The translations under genes were made by a program, and so were the position numbers. The notes beneath the pieces are model-generated. The model was not told the DNA's origin, did not search any database, and worked only from the letters and a program-made list of their open reading frames with translations. A stretch of DNA of 64,000 nucleotides. Source: Thiobacillus denitrificans DSM 12475. GTDB lineage: Bacteria; Pseudomonadota; Gammaproteobacteria; Burkholderiales; Thiobacillaceae. The stretch covers positions 87,046 to 151,045 of the forward strand of contig NZ_AQWL01000006.1 of assembly GCF_000376425.1 (NCBI RefSeq), given 5' to 3'. This document shows, in pieces, positions 34,411 to 44,381 of this stretch. Position 1 is the first letter of the stretch; each line of letters starts with the position of its first letter.

Positions 34411-35379
34411 ATGGGCGCCGCATTGCATGTCGGCGAGCCGTGGATGTGGGCGGCGTTCGTCGGCTTCGTGCTGGCGATGCTCGCCGTCGACCTGTTCCTG
34501 GCCGGCGGCAACAAGGCGCACAAGGTCGGCTTCGGGGAAGCGGCGGCCTGGTCGTTCGTCTGGTTTGCGCTCGCCATGCTGTTCAACTTCGTCCTGTGGT
34601 GGCATCTCAGGGCGGCGTATGGCGTCGAGGTGGCCGACGTCAAGGCGCTGGAATTCCTGACCGGCTACCTGATCGAGAAATCGCTCGCGGTCGACAATAT
34701 CTTCGTCTTCCTGATGATCTTCGGCTTCTTCGCCGTGCCGGCGGAATACCAGCGGCGCGTGCTGATCTACGGCGTGATCGGCGCGATCGTGCTGCGCGCC
34801 GCCATGATCCTGGCGGGTGCCTGGCTGGTGCAGGAGTTCCACTGGATCCTCTATCTGTTCGGCGCTTTTCTCGTCGTCACCGGCATCAAGATGCTGACGT
34901 TCGCCGAAGCGGTGCAGGATCTGAACAGGAATCCGCTGCTCGGCTGGATCAAACGCCGCTTGCCGCTGACGCCGGATTATCGCGGCGAGAAATTCTGGGT
35001 GATGGAAAACGGCGTGCGCGTCTTCACCCCGCTGTTCCTGGTGCTCGTCATGATCGAACTGTCCGACCTGATTTTCGCGGTCGACTCGATCCCGGCGATT
35101 TTCGCCATTACCACCGATCCCTTCATCGTCTTTACGTCCAACATTTTCGCCATCCTCGGTCTGCGTGCGATGTACTTCATGCTGGCCGGCATGGCCGAGC
35201 GCTTTCATTTGCTGAAATACGGCCTGGCCATCGTGTTGTTGTTCGTGGGGATGAAGATGCTGATCGTCGACTTCTACAAAATCCCGGTAGGCTTGTCGCT
35301 CGGCATCGTCGGACTCATCATCGCCGGCTTTGTATTTGCCAGCCTGTGGGCGACGCGGAAACAAGCCACACCAGACTGA
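34411..35379 (+). CDS. TerC-family integral membrane protein
   Basis: 322 residues with about nine membrane segments. The TerC/Alx motifs are present: EFLTGYLIEKSLAVDNIFVF with acidic residues in the membrane, and ELSDLIFAVDSIPAIFA. TerC-family members are implicated in manganese export and metal loading of secreted proteins. It is 24 bp after htpX, too close for a yybP-ykoY riboswitch, so it is probably read with htpX. Confidence 0.9.
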   Translation: MGAALHVGEPWMWAAFVGFVLAMLAVDLFLAGGNKAHKVGFGEAAAWSFVWFALAMLFNFVLWWHLRAAYGVEVADVKALEFLTGYLIEKSLAVDNIFVFLMIFGFFAVPAEYQRRVLIYGVIGAIVLRAAMILAGAWLVQEFHWILYLFGAFLVVTGIKMLTFAEAVQDLNRNPLLGWIKRRLPLTPDYRGEKFWVMENGVRVFTPLFLVLVMIELSDLIFAVDSIPAIFAITTDPFIVFTSNIFAILGLRAMYFMLAGMAERFHLLKYGLAIVLLFVGMKMLIVDFYKIPVGLSLGIVGLIIAGFVFASLWATRKQATPD

Positions 35380-35458
35380 AGTCGGCGACACATGCCAGGT
35401 GCGGCGGACCAATCCGTCGTCCCGTTCCCAGGAGTTGAACCCCAGCCGGAGGGCATAG

Positions 35459-36514
35459 ATGCCGATCAAAATCGATTCCCCACTCGCACGCCGCATTGCG
35501 GCTTTCATCTTCCTGTTCTTCATTTTCGGGCTCACCTTCTGGGTGCTGTCGCCGTTTTTCGCCTCGCTGGCGTGGGCGGGAGTCCTTGCTTATGTCACCT
35601 GGCCGCTCTATCAGCGCGTGTGTCGCCGCCTGCCGGGGCGCGACAACCTGGCGGCGTTTCTGATGACACTGGGCGTGGTTGCGACGCTGCTGCTGCCGCT
35701 GCTGTGGGTGATGTTCGTTCTGGTGATGGATGTGGCGGCGGCTTCGGCGACCCTCAAGCAACTTGCCATCCACGGCCTGCCGCCGCTGCCTGCAGGCGTG
35801 CGTGCCTGGCCGGGTGGAGAATGGATCGTGGCGCAGTATCAGCGCGTGCAGGCCGACCCGACCTGGGTGCGCGCGCAGGTCGACGCGCTGGGGCTGACCG
35901 ATACGGCGCAGTTGAAAGCGCTGGCGGGCGGTGTCGGGCGCAACGCGGCGAAATTCGGCCTGGCGGTGTTTGCGCTGTTCTTTCTGTACCGTCACGGCGC
36001 CAGCGTGCTGATCCAGTTTCGCCGGGTGGCCACGCGCTGGCTGGGCGAGGCGGCGCGCGGCTACATCCAGGCGGTGGGGGTGACCGTGCGCGCCGTGGTG
36101 TTCGGCATCGTGCTCACTGCGCTGGCGCAGGGTGTGCTAGCCGGGCTGGGCTACTGGGTCGCCGGGATCGACGCGCCCGCACTGTGGGGGGTGATCACCG
36201 CCCTGGTGTCGCTGATTCCTTTCGTCGGTCCGGTGGTGTGGATCAGCCTGTCGCTGGGCCTGCTGGCGCACGGCGAAACCCAGGCAGCGCTGGGTCTGTT
36301 CCTGTGGGGGGCGCTGGTGGTGAGCTGGATCGACAACCTGATTCGCCCGCTCGTCATCAGCGGGCCGACGCGGATTCCGTTCCTGCTGGTATTTCTGGGC
36401 GTACTCGGCGGTCTCAATGCGTTCGGCCTGATCGGCCTGTTTCTGGGGCCGGTGCTGCTCGCGGTGTCGGTGGCCATCTGGCGCGAATGGCTGGTGCATG
36501 CGCGTTCGGCCTGA
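35459..36514 (+). CDS. AI-2E/PerM-family transporter
   Basis: 351 residues with about eight membrane segments and the conserved C-terminal region GPVVWISLSLGLLAHGE and SWIDNLIRPLVISG. The family includes PerM/YdiK-type permeases, AI-2 exporter candidates and Na+(Li+)/H+ antiporters; the substrate cannot be read here. GGAGGG lies five bases before the ATG. It follows the TerC gene by 79 bp. Confidence 0.88.
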   Translation: MPIKIDSPLARRIAAFIFLFFIFGLTFWVLSPFFASLAWAGVLAYVTWPLYQRVCRRLPGRDNLAAFLMTLGVVATLLLPLLWVMFVLVMDVAAASATLKQLAIHGLPPLPAGVRAWPGGEWIVAQYQRVQADPTWVRAQVDALGLTDTAQLKALAGGVGRNAAKFGLAVFALFFLYRHGASVLIQFRRVATRWLGEAARGYIQAVGVTVRAVVFGIVLTALAQGVLAGLGYWVAGIDAPALWGVITALVSLIPFVGPVVWISLSLGLLAHGETQAALGLFLWGALVVSWIDNLIRPLVISGPTRIPFLLVFLGVLGGLNAFGLIGLFLGPVLLAVSVAIWREWLVHARSA

Positions 36515-36803
36515 GGCTGGCGCGAATCGGGTGTTATCGGGACGGCCGGCTGATGTTTGAATCCGGCAGTGTCGTTTCACACCGCCCCGCGCAGTCCGGG
36601 CAAGCTGAACCTCAATGCCGCTTCAGGCCGAATCAATAATGCGCCCCGGATGGTATCCTTGCGCCTCGCCCGTCGGAGGCAGCTAATCCCCCAGAGGCCG
36701 CGCATTCCCGCGTTCGGCACGCAACACCGAACGGCATGGGCGCCCGTTGCCGCCATGCACGCTTCCGGCACGACAAATTTCCGACAGACAAAGACTCGCC
36801 GCC

Positions 36804-37106
36804 ATGAACAACAAAATGACTTACGCCGGTTTCTACAACGACAAGCACGGCGTCACCATGCTGGCGCGCGTCGTGCTCGACGGCTGGCTGTTCGGCTTCA
36901 TTCCGGAATCGGAGGACTGCACCGGCTGGCAGCTGGGCCAGATGCAGGTGCTGGCGGAGAAGATCGAAGCCGAGTGGGACAAATACGGCAACCTGCCCAG
37001 CCGCCTGCCGCCCGAACTGCGCGAGCGCCACGCAAGCCTCTACAAGATGGCCACCGAGCGTGCGCGCGAAAGGGGCTGGGATCCCGAGCTCGGCGAAGAC
37101 GAGTAA
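36804..37106 (+). CDS. Small conserved hypothetical protein
   Basis: 100 residues from the ATG at 36804. Acidic, soluble: MTYAGFYNDKHGVTMLARVV, then WLFGFIPESEDC and a helical end ERARERGWDPELGEDE. No known domain. It lies 49 bp before the RNA methyltransferase gene and may share its transcript. The 289-bp gap before it (36515-36803) shows no gene or clear structure. Confidence 0.6.
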   Translation: MNNKMTYAGFYNDKHGVTMLARVVLDGWLFGFIPESEDCTGWQLGQMQVLAEKIEAEWDKYGNLPSRLPPELRERHASLYKMATERARERGWDPELGEDE

Positions 37107-37155
37107 ACCCCGGCGGGGACGCCCCTGCCGCCTGACAACCTGCCTGATCTCCCCG

Positions 37156-38403
37156 ATGGAACTCACCCCGCCGCTGTTGCAACTCGCCACCCAGGCGCTC
37201 GATCTGGTGCTGGACTTCAAGCGCCCGGCCGACGCCGTGCTGTCGGCGTTTTTCCGCGAACACAAGAAGCTTGGCGCGCGCGACCGCGCGTTCGTGGCGG
37301 AAGCCGTGTTCGGCGTGCTACGGCGCTACCGTTACCTGTCGGTGGTGGTGCCGGCGGCCAATCCGCGCACGCTGATCATCGCCTGGCTGATCAAGGCGCA
37401 CGGGATGAGCGGCGCGACGCTGGAAAAATTCGCCAAGCCCGAACTCATCGACCATATTCGCCACGCCCAGACGGCCGAATTGCCGCTGGCGGTGGCGGCC
37501 GAACTGCCCGACTGGGTGATCGAAAAACTGCAGCCATCGATGAGCGATACCGAGATCCTCGCGCTCGGCCGCGCCCTGCAGCAGCCGGCGCCGCTCGACG
37601 TGCGGGTGAACGCGCACAAGGCCGGCCGCGATGCGGTGCTGGCGCAGTTGCAGACGGAAGGGCTGGCGGTCGAGGCGACACCGTATTCGCCGTGGGGTAT
37701 CCGCTTCAAGAATCATCCGGCGATCAATCGCCATCCGCTGTTTCTCGACGGCAGCCTGGAAGTGCAGGACGAGGGCAGCCAGCTGCTGGCCCTGCTGCTC
37801 GGCGCGCGGCGCGGCGAGATGGTGTGCGACTTCTGCGCCGGCGCCGGCGGCAAGACGCTCGCCATCGGCGCGATGATGGCGTCGACCGGCCGCCTGTATG
37901 CCTTCGATGTGGCGGAAAAGCGGCTCGCCAACCTGAAGCCGCGGCTGGCGCGCTCGGGGCTGTCCAACGTGATGCCGCAACTGATCGCCTCGGAAAACGA
38001 CACCCGGGTGAAGCGGCTGGCGGGCAAGCTCGACCGCGTGTTGGTCGACGCGCCGTGCTCGGGTCTGGGCACGCTGCGCCGCAACCCCGACCTCAAATTC
38101 CGCCAGTCGCCCGAAAGCGTGGATGAGCTGACGCGGAAGCAGACGTCCATCCTGCACGCAGCGGCGAAGCTGCTGAAATCCGGCGGCCGGCTGGTGTATG
38201 CCACCTGCAGCCTGTTGCCAGAAGAGAATGAAGCCATTGTCGAGGCGCTGCTGGCCGAAGGCGGCTTCAGCCTGCTGCCGGTGAACGAACTGCTGGCGCA
38301 AAACAAGATCGGCCTCGATACCGGCGCCATGCTGAGACTGTCGCCGGCCGTGCACGGGACGGATGGTTTTTTTGCCGCCGTGCTGGTCAAGACGGGCGAT
38401 TGA
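37156..38403 (+). CDS. RsmB/NOP2-family RNA m5C methyltransferase
   Basis: 415 residues. An N-terminal helical region (about 1-130) resembles the NusB-like part of RsmB. The SAM domain has motif I VCDFCAGAGGKTLAIG, motif IV DAPCSGLGTLRRNPD, and motif VI YATCSLLPEENE. The two cysteines of DAPC and ATCS are the general and nucleophilic cysteines of this class. The target, 16S rRNA C967 or a tRNA/rRNA relative, is likely but not certain because the N-terminal domain is short. Confidence 0.85.
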   Translation: MELTPPLLQLATQALDLVLDFKRPADAVLSAFFREHKKLGARDRAFVAEAVFGVLRRYRYLSVVVPAANPRTLIIAWLIKAHGMSGATLEKFAKPELIDHIRHAQTAELPLAVAAELPDWVIEKLQPSMSDTEILALGRALQQPAPLDVRVNAHKAGRDAVLAQLQTEGLAVEATPYSPWGIRFKNHPAINRHPLFLDGSLEVQDEGSQLLALLLGARRGEMVCDFCAGAGGKTLAIGAMMASTGRLYAFDVAEKRLANLKPRLARSGLSNVMPQLIASENDTRVKRLAGKLDRVLVDAPCSGLGTLRRNPDLKFRQSPESVDELTRKQTSILHAAAKLLKSGGRLVYATCSLLPEENEAIVEALLAEGGFSLLPVNELLAQNKIGLDTGAMLRLSPAVHGTDGFFAAVLVKTGD

Positions 38404-38464
38404 CCCGTCATGACCTTGCAGTTATCAATGCGGCGTTTCCCCACGGCCACCTCGATGAGCTGAC

Positions 38465-40279
38465 ATGACCACTGCGTCGTTCCATCCCGACACGCTGGGC
38501 ACGCTGTGCGGCTTGTTCCGCGCACGCGTCGCAGCAACGCCGGACCAGGTGGCCTACCGCCAGTTCGACGAAGTGCGCGATGCCTGGGTGAGTTTCACCT
38601 GGACCCAGGTGGCGGCGCAGGTGGCGCGCTGGCAGGCTGCGCTGGCGAAGGGAGGACTGGTTCCCGGCGATCGCGTGGCGGTGATGCTGAAAAACAGCGT
38701 CGAGTGGGTGATTTTCGACCAGGCCGCGCTGGCACTGGGGCTGGTGACCGTGCCCCTGTACCTCGACGACCGCCCGGACAGCGCCGCGTATATCCTCAAC
38801 CATGCCGGCGTCAAGCTGCTGCTGGTCGAGGGCAAGTTCCAGCACAAGAAGCTGGCCGAAATCGCCGGATCAGCCCCCGCCTTGCAGCACATCGTCAGCC
38901 TGACCGCGCCGGACAACGGGCTGGCAAACTGGAACACGCGTTTCGTGGTGGCGGCCGACTGGCTGGCCGCGGCGGCCGCCACGCCGGTGCCCGAGCGCCG
39001 TCCGGACGCCGGGATGCTGGCCAGCATCGTCTACACCTCGGGCACCACCGGGCGCCCCAAGGGGGTGATGCTGACGCACGACAATCTGCTGTGGAATGCG
39101 TTTTATGCGTCGCAATGTGCGGATTTCGGGGCGCACGAGGTGTTCCTGTCCTTTCTGCCTATGTCGCACACACTGGAGCGTACCGGCGGCTATTACCTGC
39201 CGATGCTGATCGGTGCCGAAGTCGCCTATGCGCGCTCGATCGCCCAGCTGGGGCAGGATCTGCAGGACATCCGCCCCACCGTGCTGATCTCGGTACCGCG
39301 CATCTACGAACGAGTGTACGGGCGCATCCAGGATGGGCTGGCGAAGAAAGGCCGGTTCGCCAGGATGCTGTTCAAGCTGGCGGTGCGGGTCGGCTGGCGG
39401 CGGTTCGAGCGCGCCCAGGGACGGGCCGGCTGGCATCCCGGACTGCTGTTGTGGCCGTTGTTGCACGCGCTGGTGGCGAGCAACGTCGTCGCCAGGCTGG
39501 GTGGCCGGCTGAGGCTGGCGATTTCCGGAGGCGCCGCGCTCTCGCCCGAGATCGCACAGGTGTTCATCGGCCTCGGTGTGCCGATCTACCAAGGCTACGG
39601 ACTGACCGAAACCAGCCCGGTGGTGTGTGTCAACCGCCCCGGTTCAAACGTTCCAGCCAGCATCGGCCCCCCCTTGCCCGGTGTTGAGGTGAAGATCGGC
39701 AATAACGACGAACTGCTCACGCGCAGCCGCTGCGTGATGCGCGGCTACTGGCAGGACGAAGCAGCCACCCGCGCCATGATCGATGCCGACGGCTGGCTGC
39801 ACAGCGGCGACCAGGCCAGCGTGGACGCCGGCGGCCACTACACGATCGTCGGACGGCTCAAGGACATCGTCGTGCTGAGCAACGGCGAGAAGGTGCCGCC
39901 CACCGAGATGGAAGCGGCCATCCTGCTCGATCCCCTGTTCGAGCAGGTGATGGTCGTCGGCGAAGGCCGGCCTTACCTGGCCGCGCTGGCCGTGCTCAAC
40001 GAGGAACACTGGCAGGCTTTTGCCGCCGGCCTCAATGCCGATCCCCGGCAGTCTGCGAGCTTGCGCGACCCCAGGGTGGTGAAGGCACTCACCCAGCGTG
40101 TGGCCCGTCATCTCAGGCACTTCCCGGGCTACGCCCAGATCCGCCGGTTGCACCCGGAGCTCGAACCGTGGACGCTGGAAGACGGCCTGCTGACCCCCAC
40201 GCTCAAAATCAAGCGCAACCAGGTGCTCGATCGTTACCGCGCGGCGATCGAGGCGATGTATGCCGATTTCACGCGCTGA
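38465..40279 (+). CDS. Long-chain fatty acyl-CoA synthetase
   Basis: 604 residues, AMP-forming ANL superfamily. Motifs: P-loop IVYTSGTTGRPKGVMLTH, YQGYGLTETSPVV, SGDQASVDAGGHY and GRLKDIVVLSNGEKVPPTEME. It activates long-chain fatty acids with ATP and CoA. The downstream FadL-type outer-membrane channel and the desaturase suggest one fatty-acid uptake and modification group. The start at 38465 follows GATGAGCTG, a weak ribosome site. Confidence 0.92.
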   Translation: MTTASFHPDTLGTLCGLFRARVAATPDQVAYRQFDEVRDAWVSFTWTQVAAQVARWQAALAKGGLVPGDRVAVMLKNSVEWVIFDQAALALGLVTVPLYLDDRPDSAAYILNHAGVKLLLVEGKFQHKKLAEIAGSAPALQHIVSLTAPDNGLANWNTRFVVAADWLAAAAATPVPERRPDAGMLASIVYTSGTTGRPKGVMLTHDNLLWNAFYASQCADFGAHEVFLSFLPMSHTLERTGGYYLPMLIGAEVAYARSIAQLGQDLQDIRPTVLISVPRIYERVYGRIQDGLAKKGRFARMLFKLAVRVGWRRFERAQGRAGWHPGLLLWPLLHALVASNVVARLGGRLRLAISGGAALSPEIAQVFIGLGVPIYQGYGLTETSPVVCVNRPGSNVPASIGPPLPGVEVKIGNNDELLTRSRCVMRGYWQDEAATRAMIDADGWLHSGDQASVDAGGHYTIVGRLKDIVVLSNGEKVPPTEMEAAILLDPLFEQVMVVGEGRPYLAALAVLNEEHWQAFAAGLNADPRQSASLRDPRVVKALTQRVARHLRHFPGYAQIRRLHPELEPWTLEDGLLTPTLKIKRNQVLDRYRAAIEAMYADFTR

Positions 40280-40305
40280 CCAACCCTTGTTTCCGGAGAT
40301 CCCCG

Positions 40306-41553
40306 ATGCCTGCTTTGCCCCTTAACCGTTTGACGCTCGGCCTGGCCCTGGCCGGATTGGCAGGGCTGAGCCACGCGGCCGGCTTCGCACTGATCGAGCT
40401 GAATGCCAGCGGGCTGGGCAATGCCTACGCCGGTGCCGCCGCCGTGGCAGAGGATGCCAGCACGGTCTATTTCAACCCCGCGGGCATGACGCTGCTGCCG
40501 GACCGACAACTGGTGGTGGCGGGACACCTGATCAAGCACAAGGCGGAGTTTGGGGGCGAGGGGCGATTCATAGATCCTTCACAGACACCGGTTTCCGGCG
40601 GGCAGGGCGGCGATGCCGGCGACTGGGCGCTGGTGCCGAACGCCTATTTTGCGTACCGCCTGACGCCGGACGTGCATCTGGGACTGGGCCTCAACAGCCC
40701 CTTCGGCCTCAAGACCGAATACGACTCCGACTGGATCGGTCGCTTTCAGGCTATCAAATCGGAAGTGAAAACCGTCAATCTCAATCCGTCGATTGCCTAC
40801 AAGGTCAGCGATGTCTTCTCGGTGGGCGCGGGCCTCAATCTGCAGTGGATCGAGGCGACGCTGACTCACCGGCAGCCGCTTGCCGCAGCGATTCCTCCGC
40901 CGTCCACGCTCATGAAGATCAAGGGCGACGACTACGGCTGGGGCTATAACCTGGGCGCGCTCTGGCAGATTTCGCCGGCCACCCGCGTCGGCCTGTCCTA
41001 CCGTTCCGAAATCGATTACAAACTCGAAGGCTCGTCCAGCACCCATGACCCGGTGATCGCCCCACTCGACGGGCCGGTCACAGCGAAGGTCACCTTGCCC
41101 GACAGCGCGTCGCTGAGCGTGTTCCACCAGCTGTCATCCCGGTGGGACTTGCTCGCCGACGTGACCTGGACCGGCTGGAGCGACTTCGATGATCTTCCCA
41201 TTGAGGGCACGGTGAACAAGAACACCCCCGAGAACTGGAAGAACATCCTGCGCTACTCGCTGGGCGCGACCTGGCACATGAGCGAGAAACTGAGCCTGCG
41301 CGGGGGCGTCGCCTACGACGAGGCGCCGGTGTCCGATCTCGACCGGACCGCCCGGATTCCCGATGGCGCCCGCACCTGGATCGCGTTCGGGGGACAGTAT
41401 CGGCTGGGCAAGGGACGCGCGATCGATTTCGGCTACGCCCATCTCTTCGTCAACGATCCGGGCCTGCAGATCACCGACAACCTCACGACGCTCACCGGCG
41501 AGTACGACAGCGCGGTCGACATCCTGAGCGCGCAGTACACGCACAGCTTCTGA
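40306..41553 (+). CDS. FadL/OmpP1-family outer membrane transporter
   Basis: 415 residues from the ATG at 40306. Signal peptide about 1-24 (LSHAA/GFAL); mature start GFALIELNASGLGNAYAGAAA and the DASTVYFNPAGM segment are FadL hallmarks, and the C-terminal THSF ends in phenylalanine as in outer-membrane barrels. It takes up hydrophobic compounds such as long-chain fatty acids. It follows the acyl-CoA synthetase directly, 26 bp apart. Confidence 0.93.
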   Translation: MPALPLNRLTLGLALAGLAGLSHAAGFALIELNASGLGNAYAGAAAVAEDASTVYFNPAGMTLLPDRQLVVAGHLIKHKAEFGGEGRFIDPSQTPVSGGQGGDAGDWALVPNAYFAYRLTPDVHLGLGLNSPFGLKTEYDSDWIGRFQAIKSEVKTVNLNPSIAYKVSDVFSVGAGLNLQWIEATLTHRQPLAAAIPPPSTLMKIKGDDYGWGYNLGALWQISPATRVGLSYRSEIDYKLEGSSSTHDPVIAPLDGPVTAKVTLPDSASLSVFHQLSSRWDLLADVTWTGWSDFDDLPIEGTVNKNTPENWKNILRYSLGATWHMSEKLSLRGGVAYDEAPVSDLDRTARIPDGARTWIAFGGQYRLGKGRAIDFGYAHLFVNDPGLQITDNLTTLTGEYDSAVDILSAQYTHSF

Positions 41554-41560
41554 GCCTGCC

Positions 41561-42868
41561 TTGAGCAATCCCGTTCTTTTCGACAATCTGCTGACGCGTC
41601 TCATCGACGACAGTCAGGACATCGTCCTGCTGTGGCAGTTGAGTGTGCTGGCGGCATGCGCCCTGGCGGCCTGGGGCGCGATGCGGCTGGTCAGGCGCTA
41701 TTTTGATGCGCCGGCCTCGCTCTGGCCTGCCGGCCGCGCGGGAATCCGCCGTGTCGGCTTCCCGCTGGCGATGCTGCTGGCGGTATTGCTGGGGCGCGAC
41801 ATCGCGCATATCTGGCTGGCCAACACGCATCTGCTGAACCTGGCGGTACCGCTGCTGCTGGCGCTGGCGGGGGTGCGGCTGGCGGTGTACGCGCTGCGCT
41901 ATGTGTTCGAGTCGCGCGCATCGCTCAGACTATGGGAGCGCACCGTTGCCTGGTTGATCTGGGGCGCGTTCGCGCTGCACATCACCGGCCTCCTGCCGCG
42001 CATCCATGCGGCGATGGAAGCGCTGTCGTTCCAGTCGGGCGGCCATCGCTTCTCGTTGTGGCTGCTGGTCCAGGCGGCGGCGGTGATCGTGGCAGCGGTC
42101 ATCCTGGCGCTGGCGCTGGCGCGTATCGTCGAAAGCCGCCTGATGGGCGTCACGCAGATGAATCTGTCGCTGCGGATGGCGTTGTCGAAGGCTACGCGCA
42201 CCGTACTGCTGATTCTGGCGGTGCTGGTGGCCCTGCCAGCGGTGGGAATCGACCTCACCGTCCTGTCGGTGTTTGGCGGCGCGCTCGGCGTCGGCATCGG
42301 TTTTGGCCTGCAGAAAGTCGCCAGCAACTACGTTTCCGGCTTCATCATCCTGCTCGACCGCTCGGTGCGCATCGGCGATCTGGTGACGGTCGACAACAAA
42401 TATGGCGAAGTCAGCCAGATCAAAACGCGTTACACGCTGCTGAAAGCGCCCGACGGCACCGAAAGCATCGTTCCCAATGAAACCCTGATCACGCAGACGG
42501 TCGTCAACCATTCATTGTCCAAACCCAATCTGCGGGTTGCATTGTCGGTGCAGGTATCCTACGACAGTGATCTGGAGCAGGCCGAGGCGCTGATGCTGGA
42601 GGCGGCACACAGCCAGAGCCGGGTGATTTTCGACGATCCCGACAATTTGCCGCGGGTGTATCTGAAGGAGTTTGCCGATAATGGCATCCTGCTGGAACTG
42701 GCCGTATGGATACGCGATCCCAGCGAAGGACAGAACAATCTGCGCTCCGACATCAACTGGGCGATCTGGCGCCTTTTCCGCAAGGCGGGGATCGAAATTC
42801 CCTTCCCGCAGCGGGTGATGCATTGGGCTCCGTCTCCAGGCCACGAAGCGGATAAGCATTTATTTTAA
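41561..42868 (+). CDS. MscS-family mechanosensitive channel
   Basis: 435 residues; begins with TTG at 41561, 7 bp after the FadL stop, with no clear Shine-Dalgarno, so coupling to FadL is likely. About five N-terminal membrane segments, then the MscS pore helix (VFGGALGVGIGFGLQKVASNYVSG) and the beta domain (RSVRIGDLVTVDNKYGEV). It releases solutes on hypo-osmotic shock. The extended N-terminus places it in the larger MscS-like group. Confidence 0.9.
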   Translation: MSNPVLFDNLLTRLIDDSQDIVLLWQLSVLAACALAAWGAMRLVRRYFDAPASLWPAGRAGIRRVGFPLAMLLAVLLGRDIAHIWLANTHLLNLAVPLLLALAGVRLAVYALRYVFESRASLRLWERTVAWLIWGAFALHITGLLPRIHAAMEALSFQSGGHRFSLWLLVQAAAVIVAAVILALALARIVESRLMGVTQMNLSLRMALSKATRTVLLILAVLVALPAVGIDLTVLSVFGGALGVGIGFGLQKVASNYVSGFIILLDRSVRIGDLVTVDNKYGEVSQIKTRYTLLKAPDGTESIVPNETLITQTVVNHSLSKPNLRVALSVQVSYDSDLEQAEALMLEAAHSQSRVIFDDPDNLPRVYLKEFADNGILLELAVWIRDPSEGQNNLRSDINWAIWRLFRKAGIEIPFPQRVMHWAPSPGHEADKHLF

Positions 42869-42923
42869 TGGGATTTGTGCGTATATTGGCGGGCTATTTT
42901 GCCCTTTTTATGGAACATGCGTT

Positions 42924-44096
42924 ATGCAAGCTGGTTTGATTGACCTGCCCTGGTGGGCTTATGTGCTGGTGGGCCTCGGCCTGACGCACATCACCATTGC
43001 TGCGGTCACTATTTTTCTGCACCGTTCGCAGGCGCACCGCGCCGTCGATCTGCACCCGGTCGTCAGCCATTTCTTCCGCTTCTGGCTGTGGCTGACCAGC
43101 GGTATGGTGACCAAGGAATGGGTCGCCATCCACCGCAAGCATCACGCCAAATGCGAAACGCCCGAAGATCCGCACAGTCCACAGACCCGGGGCCTCAGGA
43201 AAGTGTTATGGGAAGGCGCCGAGTTGTATCGCGCCGAGGCCAAGGTGGCCGCGACGTTGGAAAAATACGGCCACGGCACGCCCGACGACTGGATGGAGCG
43301 CAACGTCTACAGCCGCCATTCGGCCGCCGGCATCTGGCTGATGATGGCGATCAACCTCGTCCTGTTCGGCCCCATCGGCCTGACCCTCTGGGCCGTGCAA
43401 ATGGCGTGGATTCCGATCACCGCTGCCGGCATCATCAACGGCGTGGGCCATTACTGGGGCTATCGCAACTTCGCCTGCGAGGATGCCAGCACCAACATCT
43501 TCCCGTGGGGCATCCTCATCGGCGGCGAAGAACTGCACAACAACCATCACGCCTACGGCACCTCGGCGCGGCTGTCGAACAAGTGGTACGAGTTCGACAT
43601 CGGCTGGCTGTACATCAAGCTGATGTCCTACGTCGGCCTGGCCACCGTCCGCAAGGTGGCGCCGACGGTGAAATGGCAGCCGGCCAAGCCACTGTGCGAT
43701 CTCGACACCCTGCAGGCCGTCATCACCCACCGCTACGACGTGATGACCCGCTTCATGAAGAGCGTGCGTGCCGACAGCGCAGCCGAGATCGCCAAGCTGA
43801 AAGCCGGCGCGCATCTGCCGCAGAACTGGAACCTCGACAGCTTCCGCCGCTGGCTGCATAAAGAGCCCGCCGAACTCGCAGCGGTCGACAAGACCGAACT
43901 GGAGACCCTGCTGGGCAAGAGTGAGCGCCTGCAAACCGTCTATCGCATGCGTCAGGAACTGGCCGCCATCTGGGGACGTTCCACAGCCAGTCGCGAGCAA
44001 CTGCTGGAGCAGTTGCAGGCCTGGTGCAAGCGTGCCGAAGACAGCGGCATCCAGTCGCTGAAGGATTTCTCGGTGCGCCTGCGCTGCTATGCCTGA
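42924..44096 (+). CDS. Acyl-lipid/acyl-CoA fatty acid desaturase
   Basis: 390 residues. Three histidine boxes of membrane di-iron desaturases: HRSQAHR, HRKHH, and HNNHH. Four membrane segments surround them. The C-terminal 130 residues beyond the catalytic domain are helical and charged and carry no named domain. Likely a delta-9-type enzyme, given similarity to bacterial stearoyl-CoA desaturases. It closes the lipid gene group and is followed by a strong bidirectional terminator. Confidence 0.9.
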   Translation: MQAGLIDLPWWAYVLVGLGLTHITIAAVTIFLHRSQAHRAVDLHPVVSHFFRFWLWLTSGMVTKEWVAIHRKHHAKCETPEDPHSPQTRGLRKVLWEGAELYRAEAKVAATLEKYGHGTPDDWMERNVYSRHSAAGIWLMMAINLVLFGPIGLTLWAVQMAWIPITAAGIINGVGHYWGYRNFACEDASTNIFPWGILIGGEELHNNHHAYGTSARLSNKWYEFDIGWLYIKLMSYVGLATVRKVAPTVKWQPAKPLCDLDTLQAVITHRYDVMTRFMKSVRADSAAEIAKLKAGAHLPQNWNLDSFRRWLHKEPAELAAVDKTELETLLGKSERLQTVYRMRQELAAIWGRSTASREQLLEQLQAWCKRAEDSGIQSLKDFSVRLRCYA

Positions 44097-44143
44097 TCTT
44101 TCCGGTGGCCTGCTGCGAGCCGCCGGGGGTAGCGACGCTCCGG

Positions 44144-44196
44144 CGGTCGACCAATAAAAAACCCGCCACGTTGGCGGGTTTTTTATTGGTCGACCG
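44144..44196. terminator. Bidirectional terminator with 25-bp perfect arms
   Basis: Arms 44144-44168 and 44172-44196 are perfect inverted complements around a 3-nt loop (CGT). The core ACCCGCCA/TGGCGGGT is flanked by A6 and T6 tracts, so it works in both directions between the convergent desaturase and rpmG. The outermost bases contain the self-complementary GGTCGACC. Confidence 0.95.
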
Positions 44197-44202
44197 GCTG
44201 GG

Positions 44203-44370
44203 TTACTTCAGCTTGGTTTCCTTGTACATCACATGCTTGCGAGCCTTGGGATCGAACTTGCTGATCTCCATTTTCTCGGGCATGGTCTTCTTGTTCTTGG
44301 TGGTGGTATAGAAGTGGCCGGTGCCCGCAGTGGACTCCAGCTTGATTTTTTCGCGTCCGCCTTTTGCCAT
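44203..44370 (-). CDS. rpmG: 50S ribosomal protein L33
   Basis: 55 residues, the exact bacterial L33 length, beginning [20 protein letters not shown] and ending [10 protein letters not shown]. It lacks the zinc-binding CxxC pairs, so it is the zinc-independent form. It lies 11 bp downstream of rpmB in the usual rpmB-rpmG order. The bidirectional terminator follows. Confidence 0.97.
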   Translation of the reverse strand: MAKGGREKIKLESTAGTGHFYTTTKNKKTMPEKMEISKFDPKARKHVMYKETKLK

Positions 44371-44381
44371 GATCTAACTCC

